DNA of 64,000 bases from Vermamoeba vermiformis (lineage: Eukaryota > Tubulinea > Echinamoebida): contig JBEWZL010000063.1 of the NCBI GenBank assembly GCA_045837725.1, positions 124,001-188,000 of the forward strand, read 5' to 3'. The notes under the pieces were generated by a model that had not been told where the DNA came from, searched no databases, and worked only from the letters and a program-made list of their open reading frames with translations. The translations under genes and the position numbers were made by a program. This document shows positions 15,473 to 27,091 of this stretch, piece after piece; positions within the stretch are counted from its first letter, which is position 1, and the number at the start of each line of letters is the position of its first letter.

Positions 15473-17140
15473 ATGAACACTAAAGGACTCGTTATTTTCT
15501 TTACTATTATATCAGTATTATCTGTAAGTTATTTTCTTTTCGTTTCAAGCCTCGATCTGATTATTTTTTTCGGCAGATCGCGTCTTCAAGGCCTCAACTT
15601 GGAGTCTACGCCGGCGTTGCGCCATGGGGCCCTAATAACATTCAAAATTACAGTCTTTGGTTAAACAATCCCGTTGTTTACGCGATGGAGTTCGAAGCAG
15701 CTGAAACTTGGGACAACATTGCCGGTCAGGGCTGGTGGCTTGGCCCATGGAATAATTGGGCTAATAGCGCACCTGAAGGCGAAGAACGTCATTTGATAAT
15801 TTCAATCCCTATGATCCCTTCGTTGGTGGAAGGTGGTAAGCAAAAACCGGATCTAGTCTCAAATTTTGAATCCAAATTTACGTACTCGCAAAGTTTTCTT
15901 TTCATTATACGCAATTAATTTTCGTGTCGAGAAGATTTGACTCGCATTTTGTCGTTCAACTGACTTGGCACGTGTCAAAGTGTCAACTTTTATAACTAGG
16001 GGACCGCTTCAGATTTTTAAACCGATAAATCTTCAACCACTAATTCGTATTATTATTTGTTAGTATCTATCGCTACTGGAGCTCAAGGCGCGTACAATCA
16101 GTACTTTCAGACCCTCGGTGAAAATTTGGTCAAGTTTAATTTGTCCACTGCACTCTTGCGCATTGGCTGGGAATTCAACGGTGATTGGTACAAATGGACT
16201 GCACTGCCAGGGTGCAATTACTGGGCACCTTATTATGCCCAAATCGTTACTACCATGCGTGCCGTGCCTGGTAAGTCAGATCCAATGCTCAAAACTTGAC
16301 ATGTCAAAAAATCTTTTTTTGACACCAACTACTTTAGGCAATAATTTCAAGACGATTTGGAATCCTAACGGCGGTTATAACACTGTTAATGCTCCAGATT
16401 GCTGGCCAGGTGATGAATACGTCGATTATGTTGGTGTCGACAGCTACGATATTGATTATGGAACGTACAATTGGGAAAGTACACAACCGTTTGGATCTTG
16501 GTCACCAACGCGTCTTTCTGTCATTAACGACAGCGTGGAGCATAATGTATCGATATGGAAGGCCTTAGTTAATAGCACTAATGTCGAGCCCGGTACTGAC
16601 GACACTGTTTGGACGTTGCTCGCTAACAGCACTACCTTGCAATCCCTCCGTCAAAAGGCCTGGAACACCGTCCACAGTGGATACTTGGGTCTTGAATTCT
16701 GGGCAAATTTTGCACGCAATCACAGCAAGCCGTTGATTTTGAACGAATGGGGAGTGTGGGCTAATGTCCGAGGAGGCTTCGACAACGATTACTACATTGA
16801 GCGCATGCACGAATTCATCATGAACGAGACTAAAAATGTCGCGATATACTCCTACTTTGACGTGCTGGCCTTTGACGGTGATCACAGATTACGTCCAGAA
16901 ACGAATTTTCCTCGTGCTTCACAGAAGTTCTGGGAGCTGTTTGGCGTTCATGAACAGCCCTCACCCGATGCAAATTCCCCGAGCGATCAAAATTCTCCGA
17001 ATGACAGCAACGGCGAAGTTCCTTCCAGTTCTGAAAGTCCTCAAGCCAAGCCGGCACCTTCCTCGCAATTAAGAAGTGGTTCTACCGGTCTCATGTACTA
17101 CATACCGGCTATGATTGTACTTGTGTTACTTGTTCTCTAA
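15473..17140 (+). CDS. Secreted GH26-like glycoside hydrolase with C-terminal anchor signal
   Basis: Exon 1 encodes a signal peptide (MNTKGLVIFFTIISVLS). The mature protein starts SRPQLGVYAGVAPWGPNNIQ. Two GH26-type active-site segments are visible: RIGWEFNGDWYKW (acid/base Glu) and KPLILNEWGVW (nucleophile Glu). Further support comes from YVDYVGVDSYDIDYG, typical of the TIM-barrel of beta-mannanases and related endoglycosidases. The C-terminus carries a Ser/Pro/Asn-rich linker (PSPDANSPSDQNSPNDSNGE) and a final hydrophobic run (MYYIPAMIVLVLLVL), fitting a GPI or membrane anchor. Many N-glycosylation sequons are present. Expected role: digestion of mannan-like polysaccharides at the cell surface. 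Two introns inside the catalytic region (about 15835-16062 and 16270-16338) carry TGTCA-type motifs. Confidence 0.8.
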
Positions 17141-17242
17141 AGCGACATCCGGTTGCAGTTTTGAAAATGTAATGTAAACTCTGTTTTATTGCATGTATCA
17201 AAAGACTAAAATGAATGTGATGAATCTATTGGTTGTGCGCGT

Positions 17243-18413
17243 TCAAACGAGGAATAAAAGGCTAACGGAAAGAAGAAGCATTACGCATCCATTAAGAACT
17301 AAAGATCTGTTAGCACTTGCTGGTACTAGCGAACTTGATTCTGTTGAGGCAGTATTAGTGAGTATTGGTAGTCGCTACATCAAATTTTACCATGAAATTG
17401 GGCGATGAGAGTTGAATTAGTCGAAGGAGGAGCGCTGATCTGGAGCCAGAATCGCAAGATGTTTGTTGATTCAAGGCTAAACATAGTCTCTAAATAGGAT
17501 ATTATTGATATCAAAGATTTGAAAGATATTTGTGTGCGTCGGTAATGATTCAGAATGTTGCCACGTGCGTAACACGGAATAATCGGGACAGCTTACTTTC
17601 ATTAGCAACGAGCTGCTTTGTTTCATGAACACCTTTTCCTAATTCGTAAGATGTAGGACAGGAGCCAGGACCACCGGAAATAATGACAGTGCTGTCAAAT
17701 GCAGTCGTCAGACTGAACTCGAACAGATCTTGCGGTTCCTCGAGGTCAATCACAAAGTATCTACTGCAATTGAATAGAGTATTTCGAGGACACAGATATT
17801 TCATTGTTTGATTGTCGCGAATTTGGCCGATGTAGACTGTCAAAGTGTCAAAATGTCAGCAACAATTGTCATTTTGTATTCTTACCGTAAAATGAATTAC
17901 GGCTTGCTTACACGTATAAAACCCAGCGAAGATCCATGTCAATTGTCCATCACCACTAGCCTTCGTGTTTAGCGTAGAAAACTGACCGAAATCAGTCGTG
18001 TTTCCGTTCCAAATCGGAACCGGATAAACGCAGGGATCTGAAAGAATCGATCTCAAATTAGTTTCGTTACAGCTTGTCATTGTATTAATTAGGGCAGAAA
18101 ATATATTACCGTAATGAATGGCGGTCGATCCTTCGATGTCAGATGCATTTGATCTGATCTCTCTAATTATAGCTGGCTGAATAAAGATTAATCGCTTAAT
18201 AGTGGAAAAATTAGTCGCTTTCGTTACGTTCCAAACATTTGCGATGCCAATGGACGAGAAGTCAAGGAAAATGTTCAAATCTGTATCGAGCGAGCCATTG
18301 GTAAATTGGCGGTACATGACAATGCCTCCATCCATCGGTTCTTGAGCGAAGCATTGCCCGGCAAAACCTACAAGAAAAACAAGCGCGCAGATTATCAAAT
18401 GTTTCGTGGCCAT
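17243..18413 (-). CDS. Secreted, probably GPI-anchored protein of unknown function
   Basis: The start at 18413 gives a clear signal peptide (MATKHLIICALVFLVGFAGQ). The long first exon has many N-x-S/T sites and paired Cys (TSCNETNLRSILSDPCVYPV). Exon 2 continues VYIGQIRDNQTMKYLCPRNT. By frame and splice sites I extend the gene with two more exons (17391-17489 and 17243-17340), which end in the hydrophobic tail NGCVMLLLSVSLLFLV and a stop. That tail is a typical GPI-attachment signal and argues that the extension is right. No known domain is recognised. The first intron ends with the same 3' sequence as introns of the two aldo-keto reductase genes. It is convergent with the GH26 gene, and both products are surface proteins. 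Confidence 0.68.
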
Positions 18414-18676
18414 TAAGGAGTAGTGGACTTAATTGCAAAATACAAAAGAAATAACCTACTATTTGATATATCTTCTGCCCACGTGCCATCGCTGATTTTT
18501 ACTTGAAATTTTTTACGGCAGCTGTCATTCGGTTGATCAAAGAATCAAAATAATTTTGTATTCTTACCTGAACACAAGATCGTAAATAATATCATTCACA
18601 ATGGATTTTATTTGAGTTCGGTCGGAAGCGATTGAAAAAAACAGTTTTTTTTGAAACCAGCAATACTTATTATCAA

Positions 18677-20206
18677 TTAGTTGTTGCTCAGAAACTTCTT
18701 GACGACCTCTTTCATGTCGTAAGGATACTCCAAGGGACGAGTAGAAGCTTCGTCCAAAGCAGCGACTTGTGCGTCAGTCAAAGTGAACAAACCAGCTTCA
18801 ATGTTCTCTTCAAGTTGTTGCACGGTCTTGGCACCAATGATCACTGATGACACGGCTGGTTTGTGCAGCAACCAGCGAAGTGACACTTGTGCCACGCTCT
18901 TGTTGACTTCCTTCGCAACCTCTTCGATCTGCAAATATCAATTAGTACGAGAAAAGTGTGGTCAAAGTTGGTCTTGTTCGAGGGTACCTTGTCAATGACA
19001 TTCCAAGTAAAGTCGTTGTTCACGCTTGAGTACGCTGTTTGCTTCCAGCCAATCTTCTCGGCCCAAGCAACTCTTGAATTAGGATCGGATGATGCGCCTT
19101 TCTGGCGAGAGTATTTGCCACTCAAAAGTCCACCTGTCAAAGTGTCAAAATGTCATCAGATGCCTCTTTCAAAGTAATCTTTTCTCATCAGATTCGATCG
19201 ATTATTTACCCTTCAAAGGAGACCAAGGCAAGATACCAAGTCCTTCGTTCTTGCAGACTTCAAAGGCCTCATTCTCGGAGTTTCGCTCCAGCAACGAGTA
19301 TTGTTGTTGCAAGCTGACGAACGCTGCAGAAACATTAGAAAAAACCCGTTGACAAATTGGAAAATAGCGACTTTTACCTTCCAAGCCAAGTTGTTTGCTA
19401 ATTAGCACGGCCTTTTGCAATTGCCAACCGTTGAAGTTACTGGCACCAATGTAACGCACTTTTCCGATGCGTACAAGGTCGTTCAAAGTAGATAAGGTCT
19501 CTTCAATTGGCGTTCTATCATCAAAACCATGGATTTGATACACGTCGATGTAATCTGTTTGCAATCGCTTCAAAGATCTAGTACGAAAAAATTCAATTAG
19601 ACCTAATTTCAACTAGGGTAAATCTCACGACACGATTCCAAATCCGTAGCTTTCGAAAATTGATAAGTAATAGTTAGCGTACCCTTCGACAGCAGACAGA
19701 ATGTGTTTTCTCGATGCACCCCAATCGTTGGCATTAGTTCCGACAGGGCTGTAGAACTTGGTTGCGATTACAAAATCGTCACGATTCTTAGTCTTCAGCC
19801 ACTTGCCAACTATTTACATTGTTAGATCGAAAGTCTTCTTCGATTAAAAAAGATCTGAATCCAACTTACGAATAATTTCGGAATGGAATGGTCCGTAGGC
19901 ATCGGCAGTATCGATGAAGTTACCACCGTACGCAGCAAAGCGATCAAGAATCTTGAAGCTCGTTTCTGAAAATTCAGCGATTAGTTTTCCTTCACTGAAA
20001 AAGTAGATCTTGTACCTTCATCGGTGTTCGGCATTCCCCAGGCACTAGGACCGAAAGTCATTGCACCTAATCAAATTATAAGCATCGTTTTAGCGCATTT
20101 ATCAATTTCTGGAGTTACCTAAGCAGATCTCGGACACTTTCAAACCTGTGTTGCCCAGATTTCGGTACTTGAGTTTTCTTTGCTGTTGTTTTTGCAGTTC
20201 AGCCAT
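18677..20206 (-). CDS. Aldo-keto reductase, copy 1
   Basis: The start at 20206 gives [20 protein letters not shown] followed by [10 protein letters not shown]. The AKR catalytic tetrad is visible as Asp in NFIDTAD, Tyr in AYGPFHSE, Lys in VIATKF and His in YQIHGFDD. Cofactor-binding segments near the C-terminus ([20 protein letters not shown]) fit the TIM-barrel NADPH-dependent reductases of the plant/bacterial type (YajO, AKR13 or auxin-induced-like). About eight exons. The 3' half, introns included, is nearly identical to the copy at 57876-59521 on the other strand. The C-termini differ: this one ends [11 protein letters not shown]. Expected role: reduction of aldehydes or ketones in the cytosol; natural substrate unknown. 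Confidence 0.93.
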
Positions 20207-20708
20207 TGTGTATTGTTTCGAGTTAGTTTGTTTGATTTGAATTGAGTATACTTCTTGCGATCTGCGTATTTAAATGCCAAAAGTACACACGGCCAAACGG
20301 AGATTTATTTGCGGAATAACGGCTTTAAGGCGAATTAGATTGTTATCAGCCCAATTATTTGCTACGAGCGCTGGTATCACATTTGGAGTGAATCATGCTG
20401 AAAAATAGATGTTACGCCAATTGCACTTACATCCAGTTCAAAAAACTCCAGCGTTATCTTGATCTTGCTCTATAACCATTCGAATAAAATGGGATATATT
20501 ATTGTACTTACAGAATTATTATCTGAAGATCTCGTCACCCATCTGTGTTGTAGTTAGATCCGGCTGGATGCACCAAAAAAGGAGAAGGTTTTTTGAGTCC
20601 AAAGTATATTCTATTGGCAGATTATTATAGTAACGATATATTATACTTAATCTCGGATGCAATTGGACATCAAATTTATGTTTAAACAGTGTATTAATTA
20701 CTGCGGAT

Positions 20709-22168
20709 CTACGATGACTTGTTTTCAATCACAATGTTCGCTACAATAGGGCAATGATCGCTCGCAGGAGTGCCAGGAATGCCGTTCTCAAGCACAGTAT
20801 AGTCCTGCACTACTATTCCTTTGGTCACCAATATGTAGTCGATCAGCATGGTGAACGTCGCGTCTTTGACGTTACAAAAATCAACGAATGTCGGGTGAGT
20901 ACTGCCTGATCCAGCATTGGACAATAATATTCCTATATATAGTAATAATTATAAAAATTAATATGATTTATATATTCATTTGAGCTATAAAATTGATCGT
21001 TAGGACGTACCCCATTTCTGGATCTCTCGCTCGTCACTTCATCAATGAGACCTTCGCTAGGTGTGGAATTGAAATCTCCCATTAATATGCATGGGAGGCC
21101 GTTAGCGATAGCTCTCATCTTCGTTAATATCAACTGCAAGCCTTTTTTGCGTGCCTCGAATGACTCGTGATCCAGATGTGTGTTGAAAACAAAAAACGGC
21201 GGCGCGTTTCTATATGATAGTTAATATCCATATATCAATATTTAATATGTACTTACTTAGTTTTTGATCGTAGTTTCACCCAAGAGCAGATTCTGGGCAG
21301 CCGAGCGCCCCATCCGCGAGATCCCGGAGCGTTTGGCGAGTCCGACAGCCAAAATACGCCACACCCTTCTTGCTATATCAAACTACCATTAAATACGATC
21401 ATATCTACACGTTGATAACTTACGCTGAACAGATCTGCTCGATAAAATATCGGCGACGCTTCACCGCTTTGCATGCCGTCATTGCGGCCCCAAGAAACAT
21501 AATCAAAAGCAGTGCCGAGTCGTTCTTTGACGTCCTAAAGACGTAAGGGGTCATTAAGAGTAATATATTGATGAGTACTTACTGTTACTTGATGGTGCAA
21601 AGGTTCTTGAAGACCAAAAATGTCGCATCCAGAAACAATTTTTGAAACCTGAAAATTAACATTAACAACATTAGAATACCTAAATATAATTCGTACGATG
21701 TCTTTTCGATTATCCCAAACGTGTTTTCCGTCTCTTGGGTTGTCAAAGCGAACGTTAAAGCTCATTACCTAAGAACCAACGGTCTTCAATTCTTTATTCA
21801 TTAATTTATAAAAAGAATATTTTTACCTTCAAGGCCAATGAATCTGGGTAATTATAAGTTTCTTTTTCATGATTAAATACTTCGATAATTCTTTCATTGC
21901 TAAAATTATTATTGATAATTCTATTTTCACCGGATTCCCAGATCAGACCGCCTGATTGGTCTTTAATAACGAATTTGTATTCAATAGCGTGTTTAGGCAG
22001 CGCTATTCCTATAGGACTGGTCTCCCACCAATTCATTTCAGACCATTGCAATTTGTTGTTGTCAGTCGGCATCCAGTTGCCTAAAGCTGACGTATTGCCT
22101 ACGACGTGGACTGTTTGACCGTAGCTAGTCTCGCAGTACACGCGAAAAAATACATTTGTGGTAGTCAT
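20709..22168 (-). CDS. CBM20 starch-binding domain fused to an endonuclease/exonuclease/phosphatase (EEP) hydrolase
   Basis: The start at 22168 opens an N-terminal CBM20-like domain of about 100 residues: FRVYCETSYGQTVHVVGNTS, ALGNWMPTDN, IEYKFVIKD and IWESGENR. Next comes a complete EEP fold: MSFNVRFDN (Asn), IFGLQEP (Glu), VFWLSDSPNAPGSRGW, THLDHES, LMGDFNSTPSEG and the end motif SDHCPIVANIVI. All the usual metal and catalytic residues appear present. There is no signal peptide at the chosen start. Family members hydrolyse phosphodiesters or phosphate monoesters (DNase I, sphingomyelinase and inositol phosphatase relatives). The CBM20 suggests binding to glycogen or starch-like glucan, hence a possible link to glycogen phosphate or lipid metabolism (inference). 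About seven introns. Confidence 0.82.
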
Positions 22169-22291
22169 GATGGTAATTAATAAATAATAATAATAATTTA
22201 ATTCTTTTTTTTTCTGCAGGAATTTTCAAACTCCGTCAAAATAATAAATGTACACGTATAAATAAGATATTCGATTCTATATAATCGATTC

Positions 22292-24213
22292 TTAGTTTTC
22301 AGGGCTAGTAAGGTCAGTTGTACTAACTTTCGAGCTGAGCGACTTCGAATTCTTTGTTGTAGCAGATCCGCCTGAACTCTTCGTTGGTGCAATTCTATTC
22401 GTATCAAATAGATATATGCGTGAAAAACTATCTAGATATAACGCTACGTATATCATAGACCAGATAGTTACACGATTAATTGGTGTTCCTTCGAGGAAAT
22501 TATTGCCAGCTGCGTAGACGACGCCAACAATTATAACGATCACTCGTGCCACGCCACTGAATATCATTTTTTGCGTGACCTATAGTATTGATAAACGTAT
22601 ACATTAATAAAGAACTTTCTACTGGAGGTTAACGACGGATCATTTGTACCAGATCTCGCGTTACAAAATTTGTGTAAAGGCAGCAACAAACTACTTGTAA
22701 GTAGATTTATAAATGCCGATGAATAGGCGAACAAAATAAAGGTGAATAAAAGGGTTTGAAGCTTACGTTTTTCAAATTTTTGATTGTCAGGGCTTTTCTA
22801 ATTCGTTTGGATATTTGAACGGCAGTGATGATATAGAACACTAGGAATCCAGCTGATATGACGATGAATATGACTGATAGCGGAATAATGTTGTTGAATG
22901 TAGCGTAAACGGCCAAAATACTGAGAACGATTTGGACGACGATAATGACGATTGTTACGATAAAAAATGCCACTTTGAGCTTATTTAAGAACGCGTAGAT
23001 TTGAATCGATGCGTCTGTAATGGCTTCGTACCTAAAAAGAATTTTCAGATTCGATCCGACAAGTTTAATTTGGAGCGGAACTTACCAATAAAATGTAATA
23101 AGCATGAAAGTTGAGAGATTGAATGGAATGGATAGTGATTGAAGAACAAGACCAGCCGCGTAACCAAAAGTATTCTCGCATCCAAACGGATCGACAACCG
23201 TGTAAAGAATGCGAACTTCGGAATTAAGATTAGCTTCGGATAATTATTTCTACCATCAATACTTACTTAAATTTCCAATAATCTCCAAAGCTAAGCATAC
23301 TTGAGGTACATTGAATTGCGATCCTTGAATTCTGATAAAGAACGCCATTTTTACTGCGGCAAAGATTATGAGACCAACTCCAACGGCACCAAACATCGCT
23401 CGGAATAAGATAATATAGGCTATAGACGTATACATAGCCCGCCATAAATTATCTAAATATAGAAAAAATGAAGTTAATTAACGGGCTTACAATTCGCGGC
23501 TGAAATTAGGAATAAAAACGAATTTAATGCATAAAATCGAAAATATGAATATGTTTGGGGTTTCAACACAACGATTGGTGGATCCAATCCAGTAATTTCA
23601 CATTGACGAACGTCAAATAAATTATAACGCATACCATCGGGTGCTATGGTGACTAAAGGCTGATCTCCTTGAAATACGCTATCGGCGAATTTAAGTACTG
23701 TATCTTCCTCATTAGATCCCTTAGCGTAAGTAATTTCGACGATTGGAATCAACGTTTTCAATGTACGTCGCAAAAAGGCAATAACTACCGCCAGTAACTA
23801 TATCATAGTTTTATTAGTATCGTTTACGATATTTCTAAGAAAAAAAGATCTACCTTGATGCCAATCAATAACCACGACGCCGATCGCGCCTCTATTTTGA
23901 AGTTCATGAAAGCCCATTGGTCCAGTTAGCCATGAATACGCTAGTACTATCTTCCCTGAGACATTACTAGCGTTATATGTCGTCATAAAGCCAGTTACTG
24001 GATCGAATCCGCCAAAATCTTCGACTGAATTAAACGCAAAGTTAGATCTTGAAATTTTGGCAAGTAAAATGGTTTAATATGGCTGTACTTACACGAAGTG
24101 AAGTACCTAGGCGATATATACGTCGTATTAGCAAATTGTCCAGACTGAATTTCAACCGCACAGAGCGATAACGACACCACCGATAATAATACACATAAAA
24201 CAATACGGATCAT
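22292..24213 (-). CDS. PA-domain protein with about seven transmembrane helices (receptor-like)
   Basis: The start at 24213 gives a signal peptide (MIRIVLCVLLSVVSLSLCAV). The ectodomain contains a protease-associated-like region, NVSGKIVLAYSWLTGPMGFH followed by LQNRGAIGVVVIDWH. After it come many hydrophobic segments: YALNSFLFLISAA, YTSIAYIILFRAMFGAVGVG, FGYAAGLVLQSLSIPFNLST, VAFFIVTIVIIVVQIVLSIL, IIPLSVIFIVISAGFLVFYI, GVARVIVIIVGVVYAAG and IWSMIYVALYLDSFSRIY. The tail is Ser/Thr-rich (SSGGSATTKNSKSLSSKVST) and cytosolic. A conserved-looking loop reads IGNLIRILYTVVDPFG. No signal-peptide-peptidase motifs (YD, GLGD) and no RING are present, so this is not SPPL or RNF13. A receptor or GPCR-like role is inferred from topology only. 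Confidence 0.65.
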
Positions 24214-24583
24214 GTTTACTAATATGACTCGTGTTGTAGATTACTATAAACGGATTATATTTTGATTTAAACGAGTCGTCAAAATCAATTTCGGGGCGAG
24301 ACAAAATGTCCAGTGATTCACCAAATGTGGATCACGTTCCCAAATGAGCTAATTTGGGCTGAACGTTGCGCGAATAATGCTATATATGGTATTATTTAAA
24401 CTTTTAGGTACCTCAGTAGTGTCCTGTCGAATATCTCGGTCGAAACTTTCGGTCCCAATAAAAAGTTCGAATGGATCTCGCACGCAATGTCGCTATCAAG
24501 AACGAAAGGAACTCTAATTAATGTAGTTAGTAAACTTATTAATATTAAATTATAATTACTAGCAACAGTGGCATACATTTCCC
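24214..24583. other. Intergenic interval
   Basis: This AT-rich interval lies between the PA-multi-TM gene start and the F-box gene stop. It is the likely promoter of the PA-domain gene. No exon or RNA gene is convincing. Confidence 0.5.
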
Positions 24584-26220
24584 TTATTGAAATGAGATTA
24601 ATTTAAATATGCCAAATTCTTAAGAATCAATATCTGCAACTCCGGTAAATAACAGAGCTTAGTGTATAAATACAAGTGTAAAAGGAGTTTTATTACCTTG
24701 TAACGTTTGGGCAGATCCAGCCAAGAAAGTTCTCCGTAATTCAACCAGAAACGCCTTTTATATATTATTATATGTTGTTCAAATATAAACCTCTCCTTTC
24801 ACAGGTGCGTCTCTGATAACTTTGTTCTCGTATCTCGGTTTGTACGATTGCGACGTGCCTCCGTTGTACGCGTTAGCAGATGTGATGGAAATACTGTACA
24901 AAGTTCCTTCTGTATCCTCATCTCCTATTCAAAGAAATTACGTATTAATGTTTAATACATTTTAAGTATTATCAATGCTAAGAAGAGTATCAAATTTTCG
25001 ATCCGGATGTAGTCCGTTCGTTACACGAGGTTACTCACCTTCAACGTAGCCAAATTGCATATCGAGTTGATACAACATGCCGTTGTCTTTAGCAATAGAT
25101 GATATTCGCGCTGTAAAACAGTTCTTGTTCATGAATTCTTTCTTGTGTGGTACTTCGGTCACAACGTAATTGCCTGGCCAGCGTTTAAAGAACTTTTTGT
25201 ACTCGTTGAACGACTTCTTCCACGTAAACCCTTGTGCTTCCCACGTTCTATAATAAAAAATTAGCATTATCATATTTTAGAAGTTAATTCCAGATGCGGA
25301 TGAACAAAAGCATGGAAATTAAACGATTTGACTTGGCTTATAGACATAAGTAATAAAGAATACTATATATTATCGCTTTAACTTACTCAGGGAGAGGATA
25401 AATGTTGCGCACAATGTACATGAAAGTAAATTTGCCGGGTTCAGCGGATTCGACCCAAAAGTTATGTTTTTCGATTGTAACGTAGCGCGATTGACCTGAC
25501 GTATTTGCTACAGCTCCTTTTGCCTTCAATAACTCAGCGTAAGTCGCGTTGCCGATCTCGAAACCGAGTAACGGAAACAGTTTGATGTTGTCTGTTGTTT
25601 AGCCGTTAGTAAATATTCTAAGTTATAGTATTGCGTAAATATAAATAATATATCGATAGTACGTTGCATTACTGTAAATTATAATGTGATTAAAGGCGTT
25701 GAAGTAGAATTTGGAATTCCAGATGAAATTAAATTTTCACAGTTAACGAATTTAATTATGAAACATTGCTGATTAATATTGCAATAATATACTTACTACT
25801 AAAATAAAATCGTTTCCAAGTTTGCACTTCTGGTTTCTCTTCATCCCCGTGTCTAACTCTAGATTTGACCTTCCAAAACATGCTATCGGCCGACGTTACA
25901 TTATATAGCACTTTGCATATTCTAGGAATCACTAAGGCTGTGGTACGATCGTCACAGAACGAGAGAATCAGATCCCACAATTCCATTGGGAGCAAATCCA
26001 ACTCCAAGCCATCGCCAAATACATGTCCTTCTTCAATAGAAAATACTAAACTCTTTTTAAGTGGGTTTGACGTCGTTGTCGACAACTGGGAAACTTCAGC
26101 TGGAACTTCAGCTCCATCCACCGCCAGAGCTGCAAGTGCAGAGCCCAGCGAACTTGAGGAGTCACTAATCGAGTTATTTTGACTCGATGTTAATTTTGCT
26201 CGTTGACTTGTGTTGCCCAT
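24584..26220 (-). CDS. F-box protein with an unrecognised C-terminal domain
   Basis: The start at 26220 gives MGNTSQRAKLTSSQNN, a Ser-rich leader, then an F-box at about residues 75-120 (LDLLPMELWDLILSFCDDRT, ALVIPRICKVLYNVTSADSM, FWK). Downstream exons give LLGFEIGNATYAELLKAKG, YVTIEKHNFWVESAEPGKFT, FMYIVRNIYPLPE, TWEAQGFTWKKSFNEYKKFF and DMQFGYVEG. I do not recognise this region, which is rich in beta-strand-like sequence. The last two exons (FLVELRRTFLAGSAQTLQ, then EFGIFKLISFQ and stop) are inferred from frame and splice sites and are less sure. Expected role: substrate-recognition subunit of an SCF ubiquitin ligase. About seven introns. Confidence 0.62.
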
Positions 26221-26420
26221 TGCTTGCTTCAGAGATAATTTTCAGTTCGAAAATTGACAAACAAAAGGAACGCGCCCATTCAAATTGCGAAGCAAGTGAG
26301 TATTAATTTGTGGATATTTGTCATAATACGACTTATTTCTGGTCCCTACTGGTATGCGTTTTTCGTAACAAATGAGATTAATTAATCCAAGTTTTAAGTT
26401 TACAAATGTATTAACAACTA

Positions 26421-26750
26421 TCACCGTTTATCAATCAATAGAGGAGATAACTCGTAGCACCCTATGGAAGTTTGTTTCTTAAAAATTCGTCTGCGTTGTT
26501 TTGTTGTGCTTATTCGAATAAAAAATGTATCTCCGTCGTTTATGACGACTAACTCTGGACACGACTCGCCACTTGGAAGTACAATTTCGCTAATGTCTTC
26601 TTCACTCTTGATTTTCCATAATTTCTTCGCGACTAACCCTGCGGCAATGATTTTCTTAATTTCTGCTGGGGATGTCGTGGGGATCGTGGCTCGCAGATTT
26701 ACTTTAGCACCAGAAGCGGTGTTGGATACCATAAAAACAATTTTTTGCAT
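26421..26750 (-). CDS. Small hypothetical protein, 109 residues
   Basis: A single-exon ORF starts at the ATG at 26750 (MQKIVFMVSNTASGAKVNLR). The middle (LPSGESCPELVVINDGDTFF) resembles the C-terminal half of ubiquitin-fold domains such as DCX or the plant channel KHA domain, where an I-x-DGD turn is common. The end is basic (TTKQRRRIFKKQTSIG). The resemblance is weak and given only as a lead. No membrane segment or signal peptide is seen. It lies between the F-box gene and a carrier gene, all on the minus strand. Confidence 0.55.
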   Translation of the reverse strand: MQKIVFMVSNTASGAKVNLRATIPTTSPAEIKKIIAAGLVAKKLWKIKSEEDISEIVLPSGESCPELVVINDGDTFFIRISTTKQRRRIFKKQTSIGCYELSPLLIDKR

Positions 26751-27091
26751 GTTTCATGCTCGAAGTTAGGTATCTTTTATCGGGGTTTAATGTTTTTGTT
26801 TGCTTCTGCCTCCCGGAGCAAAAAGGAGGAATTCTGGTCCGAAAGATGCAAAGGTCCACAAGCGGTCTGATCACTGAACAGGGGAAAATAAAACATCTCA
26901 GAATTGCTTCGGAAATTCATCGAGCCAAGTACTGTGGTCTACTGGCAAAGGATCAAGATCGAACGGAAACTAACATTCTAATGAAATCAATGGTGTGTAA
27001 TGGAACGTAATCTAAGAAATACTTCGAGTATTCCGACCAATTAGGACTGAATCCATGCAAAGTGAAAGCAGCTGCGCTAATCCTCGTTTAT
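26751..27091. other. Intergenic interval
   Basis: This is the likely promoter of the small minus-strand gene and the 3' flank of carrier copy B. A plus-strand open frame at 26756-27010 has no family resemblance, no splice support and sits in a promoter position, so I do not call it a gene. Confidence 0.45.

Noticed and set aside
17193-17408. Plus-strand open frame after the GH26 gene
   Set aside because: The same bases on the minus strand splice in frame into the C-terminal exons of the secreted protein, ending in a hydrophobic anchor signal.
20519-20728. Minus-strand open frame after the CBM20-EEP stop
   Set aside because: It is in the 3' flank with AT-rich composition and no splice signals linking it to the gene.
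26756-27010. 84-codon plus-strand open frame
   Set aside because: It has no family likeness, lies in the promoter of the small minus-strand gene and has no splice context.
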